DNA of 64,000 bases from positions 248,001-312,000 of the forward strand of contig NZ_OW370567.1 in the NCBI RefSeq assembly GCF_936270435.1, written 5' to 3'. Below are positions 57,458 to 64,000 of the stretch, piece after piece. The DNA comes from Wolbachia endosymbiont of Oedothorax gibbosus. GTDB taxonomy: Bacteria > Pseudomonadota > Alphaproteobacteria > Rickettsiales > Anaplasmataceae. Positions within the stretch are counted from its first letter, which is position 1; each line of letters begins with the position of its first letter. Both the position numbers and the translations under genes were made by a program. A model generated the notes under the pieces. That model saw only the letters and a list, made by a program, of their open reading frames with translations, ran no database searches and was not told the DNA's origin.

Positions 57458-58534
57458 ATGAACGGACCAGATGCACTTAGCAAAAAAGTAATAGGAATAA
57501 TAGGTGGTGGACAATTAGGTAAAATGACTGCTATCGCTGCAACAAAACTTGGACAAAAAGTACATATTTTTGCCAGTGCTAAAGACGATCCGGCTTGCTC
57601 TGTTGCTGATGATTTCACAATAGCAAATTTCTCTGATAAGAAAGCGCTTGAATCTTTTGCACATAGTGTGGATTTAGTTACTATTGAGTCTGAAAATATT
57701 CCATGTAGTGCAATTGATATCGTATCACAGCACGCAGATTTTTACCCAGGTAAAAAAGCGTTACACATTTCGCAAAACAGACTGAGAGAAAAGGATTTTA
57801 TTAAAAACTTGGGTGTAAAAACTGCTAACTATAAGAGTATACAAAATTATAATGAGCTACTGAAAAGCAGTAGAGCTTTTGGCTATCCAACAAGGCTGAA
57901 AACAACAGAAATGGGTTACGATGGAAAAGGGCAATATGTGCTTGAGAATGATTCTGAAGTGAAGCAATTTGCTTCCTTTGATTGGAATACAGAGTACATT
58001 CTTGAAGCAAATGTTGATTTACTGAAAGAGGTTTCAATAGTCGTTGCAAGAGATAAAAATGGTAAAGTAGCTTTTTTTCCTATAGCAGAAAATTACCACG
58101 TTGATGGAATACTTGATACTTCAACAGTGCCAGCTAAAATAGATAGCAAATTAACTCAAGAGGTACAACAAACTGCAAAGAAAATAGCAAATGCGCTTGA
58201 TGTAATAGGAATTCTGGCTATTGAATTTTTTGTTACTAAAGATAACGAATTGCTAGTTAATGAACTAGCTCCCAGACCTCACAATTCTTGCCACTGGAGC
58301 TTGGATGCATGTAACGTTAGTCAATTTGAACAGCTAGTTAGGATAATATGCGGGCTACCTATGCAGGAAGTAGTATTACGCTTTCCTTGTATGACGAAAA
58401 ATATAATAGGTAATGATATATATGATTCTCATAAGTATTTGAGCAAAGAAAAAGCTAGTTTAACCATATATGGGAAAAAAGAGGTTAGAGATAAGCGTAA
58501 AATGGGACATGTCAATATAGATTTAAGTTATTGA
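57458..58534 (+). CDS. purK: 5-(carboxyamino)imidazole ribonucleotide synthase
   Basis: 358 aa ATP-grasp enzyme. The N-terminal biotin-carboxylase-like fold has IGIIGGGQLGKMTAIAATKLG; the ATP-grasp core has TRLKTTEMGYDGKGQYVL and IVVARDKNGKVAFFP; and the metal/ATP site has ELLVNELAPRPHNSCHWSLDAC. PurK makes N5-CAIR from AIR, ATP and bicarbonate in de novo purine synthesis. Its 3' end overlaps the convergent asd gene by 7 nt. Confidence 0.96.
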   Translation: MNGPDALSKKVIGIIGGGQLGKMTAIAATKLGQKVHIFASAKDDPACSVADDFTIANFSDKKALESFAHSVDLVTIESENIPCSAIDIVSQHADFYPGKKALHISQNRLREKDFIKNLGVKTANYKSIQNYNELLKSSRAFGYPTRLKTTEMGYDGKGQYVLENDSEVKQFASFDWNTEYILEANVDLLKEVSIVVARDKNGKVAFFPIAENYHVDGILDTSTVPAKIDSKLTQEVQQTAKKIANALDVIGILAIEFFVTKDNELLVNELAPRPHNSCHWSLDACNVSQFEQLVRIICGLPMQEVVLRFPCMTKNIIGNDIYDSHKYLSKEKASLTIYGKKEVRDKRKMGHVNIDLSY

Positions 58535-59547
58535 GTCTCTCTTATCAAAATCTCAAGAATCTGCACTATATTTAATGCTGCGCCTTTGCGCAGATTATCA
58601 GCCACTATCCACATATTTAATCCGTGCTCAACAGTATTATCTCTTCTAATACGCGATACATATACAGCATTCTCCTGTACAACATCAATTTGAGTTATGT
58701 ATTCACCATCTTCACGCCTGTTGTACACTAAAACTCCACTATCTTCGGCTTCACTTAGCACTTCACGAGCTTGTTCTTCAGTGATATGTTGATCAAATTC
58801 TACATTTACTGCCATAGCGTGACCGATAAAGACGGGTACTCTTACACAAGTTGCAGTAACTTTTATATCTTCCTCTAAAATTTTTTTTGTCTCTTCTTGC
58901 ATTTTCCATTCCTCTTCTGTAGAACCATTCTCCATGAATTCTCCTACATGGGGAATGCAATTAAACGCTATTTGCTTGGGGAATATCTCGGGCTTTTTAG
59001 TCTCATTCATGAAGATTTTTTTTGTCTGATTATAAAGTTCATCCATTGCTGCTTTACCTGCACCAGAAGTTGATTGATAAGTTGAAGCAACGATTCTCTT
59101 TATTTTTGCTTTCTGGTGTAATAGATGTAGTACTAGCAGCATCTGTATTGTAGTACAGTTTGGGTTGGATATTATGTTGTGGTTTTTATATTCCATAATT
59201 TTTTCTTTATTAATCTCCGGAATAATGAGTGGCACACCTTCTTTCATTCTAAAATGGGAACTGTTATCTATCACGATGCATCCAGCCTGTGTTGCAATTG
59301 GTACATACTTTTCAGAAACATGAGATCCGGCACAAAAAATGGCTATATTAGTTCCAACGAAGTCATAATCCTCAAGGCATAAAACTGTTAACTCTTTGTC
59401 ATCAAAACTCACCTTCTTCCCTTCTGATTTTTTCGATGCAAGTGCAATAACAGAATCTATTGCCTCATCTTGAAACTCAGCAAGCGTGCTTAATACCTCA
59501 CGCCCTACTCTTCCGGTTGCTCCAATAACAGCAATTTTATATCTCAT
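58528..59547 (-). CDS. asd: Aspartate-semialdehyde dehydrogenase
   Basis: 339 aa. The NADP-binding IAVIGATGRVGREVLS starts the protein. The catalytic Cys131 is in ISNPNCTTIQM, and substrate residues are in STYQSTSGAGKAAMDEL. It reduces aspartyl phosphate to the semialdehyde, leading to diaminopimelate for lipid II and to lysine and threonine. It is relevant to Wolbachia, which keeps lipid II synthesis. Start is ATG, with AGAGGTTCATCT upstream. Confidence 0.96.
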   Translation of the reverse strand: MRYKIAVIGATGRVGREVLSTLAEFQDEAIDSVIALASKKSEGKKVSFDDKELTVLCLEDYDFVGTNIAIFCAGSHVSEKYVPIATQAGCIVIDNSSHFRMKEGVPLIIPEINKEKIMEYKNHNIISNPNCTTIQMLLVLHLLHQKAKIKRIVASTYQSTSGAGKAAMDELYNQTKKIFMNETKKPEIFPKQIAFNCIPHVGEFMENGSTEEEWKMQEETKKILEEDIKVTATCVRVPVFIGHAMAVNVEFDQHITEEQAREVLSEAEDSGVLVYNRREDGEYITQIDVVQENAVYVSRIRRDNTVEHGLNMWIVADNLRKGAALNIVQILEILIRETQ

Positions 59548-59653
59548 ATAGATGAACCTCTAACTTTAAAATTCTATTATATTTTTACTGACAAAATTTA
59601 CAATTGTTTTAATATTTTTACCTTGCAATTAACCATAATTTAGTTATTATTAT

Positions 59654-59672
59654 GCAATATTAATAATATTGC
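59654..59672. repeat. Short palindrome upstream of the 144-aa gene
   Basis: GCAATATTAATAATATTGC is a palindrome 16 bp before the next ATG. It could be an operator or a weak hairpin in the 5' leader. Confidence 0.35.
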
Positions 59673-59687
59673 GTGGTAAAATGAGAA

Positions 59688-60122
59688 ATGAGTAAAGAAT
59701 ATGATGAAACTAAGGTTAAACCTGCAATCTCTACACTTCAAGAACCTGAAAAAGCCAATAGATCAAAGGCTCAAACAGGAACTGCAATAAATTTTGATGA
59801 TAAAAAGTATGGTGTAAAAACCCCTAAAATAGACCAACAGTTTTTAAACAAAAGACAAGAATCTTCAAAGCTAAGAGATTTCTTAAGATCAATACCAATA
59901 ATAGGGGAATTTTTAGCAAGAATTTTCACACCTAAAAAAATAGAAATCATCAGTAACCCTATATATGACAACATGGAAGCACATGAAAAATTGCAATCAA
60001 GCCACTCAAGTAAGATAGAAGATAAGACTAGTATAGATGATGAACACACAAAAGAAGTAGATAGTAAATTTGAGAAGGGTAATGTTGAACAAGTGGACAA
60101 TAAGAAAAGTCGTGGTTCATAA
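59688..60122 (+). CDS. Small hydrophilic protein, unknown function
   Basis: 144 aa. It is highly charged with a single hydrophobic patch, LRSIPIIGEFLARIF near residues 65-80, and a Lys/Glu-rich tail. No signal peptide and no recognised family. The ATG lies after GGTAAAATGAGAA, a weak ribosome site. It may be a small secreted or membrane-contacting protein; nothing more can be said. Confidence 0.55.
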   Translation: MSKEYDETKVKPAISTLQEPEKANRSKAQTGTAINFDDKKYGVKTPKIDQQFLNKRQESSKLRDFLRSIPIIGEFLARIFTPKKIEIISNPIYDNMEAHEKLQSSHSSKIEDKTSIDDEHTKEVDSKFEKGNVEQVDNKKSRGS

Positions 60123-60160
60123 ATATCAATCATTTAAAAATTATCTCTAGCTATAACATT

Positions 60161-60416
60161 GTATCTGTTCAGATGCGTGGCTCATGTACAAATATTGAAA
60201 CAAAAATTCCAGTGCTCCCTTTCTTGTCATCCCAGTGCTTGACACTGGGATCCAGATTGGGCACTAAGTTGGTAAACACGAAAGCGCTTTACAACGTTTT
60301 TGATGGAACTGCGCGAAAGAACTGGATGCCAGTGTCACGCACTGGCATGACACCCATTTGTTCCTATAGTTATCTTTTCTCGTCTACCTTATTTTGCCAC
60401 TCTGCTGAACAGATAC
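60161..60416. mobile_element. MITE with IS66-like ends and 8-bp target duplication
   Basis: 256 bp. The ends are GTATCTGTTCAG (60161) and CTGAACAGATAC (to 60416). A perfect direct repeat ATAACATT flanks it (60153-60160 and 60417-60424); 8 bp is the size IS66 transposases make. There is no coding capacity. The interior is a WPE (60225-60352). Confidence 0.88.
60225..60352. repeat. Wolbachia palindromic element inside the MITE
   Basis: The arms are TTGTCATCCCAGTGCTTGAC and the inverted AGTGTCACGCACTGGCATGACA. Confidence 0.8.
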
Positions 60417-60426
60417 ATAACATTTG

Positions 60427-61701
60427 CTATACAGAAACTCTGCGATACCAAAATAAATAAATGGGCATACCACTTGCGGTGAATAAGCTTGCGATCAGCA
60501 AGGTATTCACAGAAGTTTCAAATATTACCCAGCAGCAAAAGGTTGTTGCTATACTGCCAATTAAAAGCTTGTAATAATTTCTCTCCTTTATGATAACCTT
60601 TAGAAAAGCAAGGCTGCATGCAAGGTAAACAAATAAAAATGAAACTACAGAAAAGTCGATAATTGATGTGATCTGTTTAGCAAAATTGTTGCTTGAAGTG
60701 AGAATTAGTAGAACTGAAGTGCCAACGGAGCTGATTGTTATGCCCCAGAAGGGAGAACCGTGCTTATTTCTTTTAGCAAAGAACTGTGGCATCAGTTTAT
60801 CTTCTGCAAGGCCAAGGGCCACTTGTCCACTAGCTAGTACCCAAGCATTTAAACTGCCAACACAAACAATAAAAGCAACAATAGAAATGATCAAATGCCA
60901 ATTACCTGGAAACATAATTTTTATTGCGTCAACATACGGCGCTTTTGAATTAACTAGATCATTGCCGTTTATCAATCCCATGATTGCAAGGCTATTAATG
61001 AAATATATAACTGCAACAGAGATTGTGCCAAGCACTATGGCTCTTGGTATAGTCTTGGCTGGATCGTTGACTGATCCTGCAGGTGCTGTTGCTGATTCAA
61101 GGCCAATAAAACACCATAGAGTGAGTAGTGTAGAGCGAGCAAGGACTTGAGACATCGTGAGGCTTGATATTTCCTCACTTATGATAAAATTATTCCTATC
61201 AAAGAAAAACAACGCTGTTACTGGTATAGCAAGCAGTGCGGTAATTTTGACAGTCATCAATAAAAGCTCAACACATCCAGTAGCAGTGACACCTCTTAAA
61301 TTTATTAGTGTAATGATCGTAAACAATAGTATTTCTAAAAATAAGCGTATATTTTGAATATCTCCATGAAAAAGCGAAGTAAGATAGCCAATACTTGCAA
61401 CGATTACTGCTGTTGTGCTAACCCATGAGATCACCCAATACGTCCAACCAACAAAAAAAGCTGCAGTGGGGCCAAAAGCATGCTTTACATAAACGTGAGG
61501 ACCACCCGTTTCTGGAAATTTTGCGCAGAGTAAGGCAAAAACCAAAGCAAGAGATATAGCACCAAGCCCTGATATCACCCAGCTTATAAGGCTATAAGCG
61601 CCATATGGAGCAAGGCTAATTGGAAGCATAAAAATTCCAGAGCCAATTTGGCTGCTAATCACTAAGGCAAAAATAGCCCAAAAACCTATTTTGTTTGACA
61701 C
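60427..61701 (-). CDS. APC-superfamily amino acid permease
   Basis: 424 aa with about 12 hydrophobic helices. TM1 has the unwound substrate motif ISSQIGSGIFMLP, and TM6 the LWCFIGLESATAPAGSVNDP segment, both typical of the PotE/AdiC/YjeH branch. It probably imports or exchanges an amino acid or polyamine with the host. The exact substrate cannot be read. The C-terminus ends 2 bp from the outer copy of the MITE target duplication. Confidence 0.93.
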   Translation of the reverse strand: MSNKIGFWAIFALVISSQIGSGIFMLPISLAPYGAYSLISWVISGLGAISLALVFALLCAKFPETGGPHVYVKHAFGPTAAFFVGWTYWVISWVSTTAVIVASIGYLTSLFHGDIQNIRLFLEILLFTIITLINLRGVTATGCVELLLMTVKITALLAIPVTALFFFDRNNFIISEEISSLTMSQVLARSTLLTLWCFIGLESATAPAGSVNDPAKTIPRAIVLGTISVAVIYFINSLAIMGLINGNDLVNSKAPYVDAIKIMFPGNWHLIISIVAFIVCVGSLNAWVLASGQVALGLAEDKLMPQFFAKRNKHGSPFWGITISSVGTSVLLILTSSNNFAKQITSIIDFSVVSFLFVYLACSLAFLKVIIKERNYYKLLIGSIATTFCCWVIFETSVNTLLIASLFTASGMPIYLFWYRRVSV

Positions 61702-61801
61702 AATAATTTCTAATTTCTATCTGAATAGATTAATAATATGGCTTAAATTGGAAAACTTCAACGAATAAGTAACTTGATGTACAGTTCCAGAGTGTGATGG
61801 T

Positions 61802-62785
61802 ATGATAAAATATGAGAAAACAATACCATCAAAGGAGGAATTATGGTTACATGGGTGCGCCAAAACAACAGAGACGATTCGTAGAGCAATACAAAATAGT
61901 AAAGAGAGCATAGCAAAACTCTCTAAGTACTATAACCTTAATCCAAAAACTATCATTAAATGGAAAAAACGGTCTTTTGCCAAAGACGCTGATATGGGTC
62001 CGAAGCATGCAAGATCAACTGTTTAACTTTAGAAGAGGAGGCTGTAATTGTTGCATTTCGCAAACATACGCTGCTACCATTAGACGACTGCCTTTATGCT
62101 CTGCAGTCTACAATTCCGCACTTCTAGTCTACATCGTTGTTTACAAAGGCATAATATTAGCAGGTTACCAGATGTTGATGGTGAAGTTAAACCAAAAAAG
62201 AAATTCAAACAATATCCTATAGGCTATTTCCATATTGACATCGCAGAAGTAAGAACAGAAGAAGGAAAGTTATATCTGTTTGTTGCAATAGATAGAACAT
62301 CCAAATTCACCTATATTGAGTTGCATAAAAGTGCTACAAAACCCATAGCTGCTGAGTTTTTACGTAATTTGATTAGAATTTTACCGTATAAAATCCACAC
62401 TATTTTGACAGACAACGGTATACAATTTACCAACCAAAAGCGCCATAAGCATGCTTTTCAACACATATTTGATAGAGTGTGCGAAGAAAATGGCATTGAA
62501 CATCGTTTGACAAAAGTTAGCCACCCTTGGACAAATGGGCAAGTTGAGCGTATGAACAAAACTTTAAAGAATGCCACAGTTAAGAAGTATTACTATCAGT
62601 CTCACCAGCAACTCAAAGAGCATCTTTATGACTTTGTTATGGCCTACAATTACGCTAAAAGACTCAAAACTCTTAAGGGTCTTACACCTTTTGAGTTTAT
62701 ATCTTTACAGTGGACAAAATCTCCTGAATTGTTCATACTAAATCCATACCATCACACTCTGGGACCATACATCAAATCCTATAGA
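61802..62785 (+). pseudogene. IS481-family transposase, frameshifted
   Basis: The HTH part (RRAIQNSKESIAKLSKYYNL, NPKTIIKWKKRSF) is in one frame. The catalytic part 62096-62863 has FHIDIAEVRTEEGKLYLFVA, ILTDNGIQFTNQ and HPWTNGQVERMNKTLK. A stop or frameshift after ARSTV near 62024 separates them. The same transposase left small pieces near 30490-30660. Confidence 0.8.
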
Positions 62786-62905
62786 ACACTGTTGGCATAC
62801 CATCAAAAATCGCCTCAGACCTCTAATGCATCAATATACAGACCTACAGCTTTTAGTTGGTAATACTATAATGGAAATTTATCATTTATTTTAGAAAATA
62901 CTATA
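62786..62905 (+). mobile_element. IS630-family 3' end fragment
   Basis: The stretch from CTATAGAACACTGTTGGCATACC to GAAAATACTATA matches 50288-50411 of the other IS630 copy. It follows directly on the IS481 remnant. Confidence 0.8.
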
Positions 62906-62998
62906 GTGCAGAAAAACACAGAATTTCAGGAGTTTACATCAAGCTAATCCATAATTAGCGTTCTGATGGCTTGGGGAGGGAATAGGAAAGATAGGGAT

Positions 62999-63550
62999 CT
63001 ACTCCTTTTTATCCACTTTTTTGAGCAATCCACTTCTACACCTAACATACATCTCAGTGATTATAATATCCAATTTTTGATCATGTTTTTCTACAGGTAA
63101 ATCTTTACAATATTGTTTCTCATAGGCTACACCTATAAATATTTTTCCAAGTGGCCGCAGTTTTTCTATCATTGTATCATACCAACCACCGCCAAAACCT
63201 AATCTATTAAAATGATCATCAAAAGCAATAACAGGAGTAATGATTGTGTCGGGAATTACATCTTCATTTGTTTCGTTCCATTTCTCAAATTTTAGTAACT
63301 TATTTTTATTAGGAATTGCTACTTTATAATCTAAATCGAGTAAACTATGCATCAAGGGCATAACATCTATTTCCCCATCCATTGGAATGTAAGCCGCAAT
63401 TGTTTTGCCTTTTACGTAACTTAAGTTCTGATTAAAGAGATTAATAAGGGAACTTGCTGCATAACTGGAATAACTTTCATCAATATCTTTTCTTATAGCT
63501 CTATATTGCTCTCTTATTTCCTTTTTGTGCTGTTTAATATCTTTGAACAT
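62999..63550 (-). CDS. 5-formyltetrahydrofolate cyclo-ligase
   Basis: 183 aa. The N-terminal QHKKEIREQYRAIRKDI and the substrate-loop ITPVIAFDDHFNRLGFGGGWYDTMIEKL are family marks; the GxGGGxYD motif binds the phosphate of ATP. It converts 5-formyl-THF to 5,10-methenyl-THF. The start ATG lies 17 nt inside the end of the preceding oxidoreductase gene, so translation is probably coupled. Confidence 0.94.
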   Translation of the reverse strand: MFKDIKQHKKEIREQYRAIRKDIDESYSSYAASSLINLFNQNLSYVKGKTIAAYIPMDGEIDVMPLMHSLLDLDYKVAIPNKNKLLKFEKWNETNEDVIPDTIITPVIAFDDHFNRLGFGGGWYDTMIEKLRPLGKIFIGVAYEKQYCKDLPVEKHDQKLDIIITEMYVRCRSGLLKKVDKKE

Positions 63551-64000
63551 GATCTATCCATTTCGCAGTAAGTTTTTCTTGTAAACTATTTTGCTTCAAG
63601 CGCTCACTTAAAAAATCAAAGTCAATAAATTCCATATCCTGGTCTTGATTACTGCAGCTATAAACAAAACTTCTTTCTCCTGTTTCCTTATTTATATGTT
63701 GCTGAACACATTGAGCGCAGATTTCTTTCATCATACACTGCATAGGAGAATTAACTGATGATATTGCTATGTGGCTTGATTTCAGATATGGCTTTAAAAT
63801 TGTTTTTCTAGCTTCATTCACAGCTTTCATCATTTTATCAGAACCAATAGTGATAATTTTATCTATGGCGTTCAAATTAATACCTAATCTTCCTTGTTGA
63901 TAAGAAACTATTGCATCAACTATATTACCATGAAAGGATTTATCTTGATTTCTGTTTGTTTTTATCAGTCCTTCTTCACATGCCCAAACTACTGCATTTG
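63534..64000 (-). CDS. FAD/NAD(P)- and 2Fe-2S-binding oxidoreductase, C-terminal part (cut by window edge)
   Basis: An open frame from the edge to a stop at 63534, about 155 codons seen. IITIGSDKMMKAVNEARK resembles the nucleotide-binding end of PyrK-like reductases, and MQCMMKEICAQCVQQ followed by a later Cys (FVYSCSNQD) fits a four-Cys 2Fe-2S cluster. The rest is outside, so it may be a GltD/PyrK-type or fused flavoprotein. It overlaps the cyclo-ligase gene by 17 nt. Confidence 0.75.
   Translation of the reverse strand, partial: NAVVWACEEGLIKTNRNQDKSFHGNIVDAIVSYQQGRLGINLNAIDKIITIGSDKMMKAVNEARKTILKPYLKSSHIAISSVNSPMQCMMKEICAQCVQQHINKETGERSFVYSCSNQDQDMEFIDFDFLSERLKQNSLQEKLTAKWIDHVQRY

Noticed and set aside
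1..64000. Cytoplasmic-incompatibility (cifA/cifB) or other toxin-antitoxin genes
   Set aside because: No such pair or domain was recognised in any frame.

Overview
The window is from an obligate intracellular Wolbachia-type alphaproteobacterium (Rickettsiales). The evidence is an AT-rich genome, Wolbachia palindromic elements (WPEs) in and between genes, the hflK-hflC-degP and tig-clpP-clpX-lon clusters, phage WO-like remnants, many insertion sequences and several group II intron RTs. The exact strain cannot be fixed from sequence alone, and family assignments come from motif recognition, not searches.

Layout. 1-11.4 kb is a conserved core: a type I secretion ABC transporter (cut by the window edge), tsaD, a class II aldolase, a P-loop protein, a BON lipoprotein, tRNA-Leu and the tig-clpP-clpX-lon proteostasis operon. 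11.4-24 kb is core with palindromic repeats: a lone phage/GTA-type terminase with an in-frame WPE, degP-hflC-hflK, a putative secreted effector, a broken cutA, tRNA-Gln, sodB and an M16 peptidase. 24-37.6 kb is accessory: phage and ATPase remnants, a SWIM/SNF2 helicase, and a large lipase-domain gene split by an IS982 copy. 37.6-56.8 kb is a nested mobile-element zone. 56.8-64 kb returns to core: apaG, purK, asd, an APC permease, 5-formyl-THF cyclo-ligase and a flavin/Fe-S oxidoreductase (cut by the edge), with IS481/IS630 debris.

The most striking content is two group II twintrons. A 2,423-bp group II intron with a 597-aa RT/HNH protein is inserted at exactly the same point inside domain V of two different copies of another group II intron. 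Removing it restores a canonical 34-nt domain V in both, and the two restored stems differ by compensatory pairs (AAA/UUU versus GAG/CUC). Outer copy A lies in an IS982-type element and carries its own 415-aa RT plus an IS5. Outer copy B lies in an IS66 transposase gene, has lost its RT and carries an IS4-family element with a 9-bp target duplication. This suggests an intron that homes into the catalytic core of another intron, so that the outer intron should splice only after the inner one.

Other insertions can be undone exactly on paper. Removing IS982 from the lipase gene gives an uninterrupted 925-codon reading frame. Removing an IS3-family element from prmC joins its halves in frame, leaving one single-base frameshift. 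A 256-bp non-coding element with IS66-like ends has a perfect 8-bp target duplication and carries a WPE as cargo.
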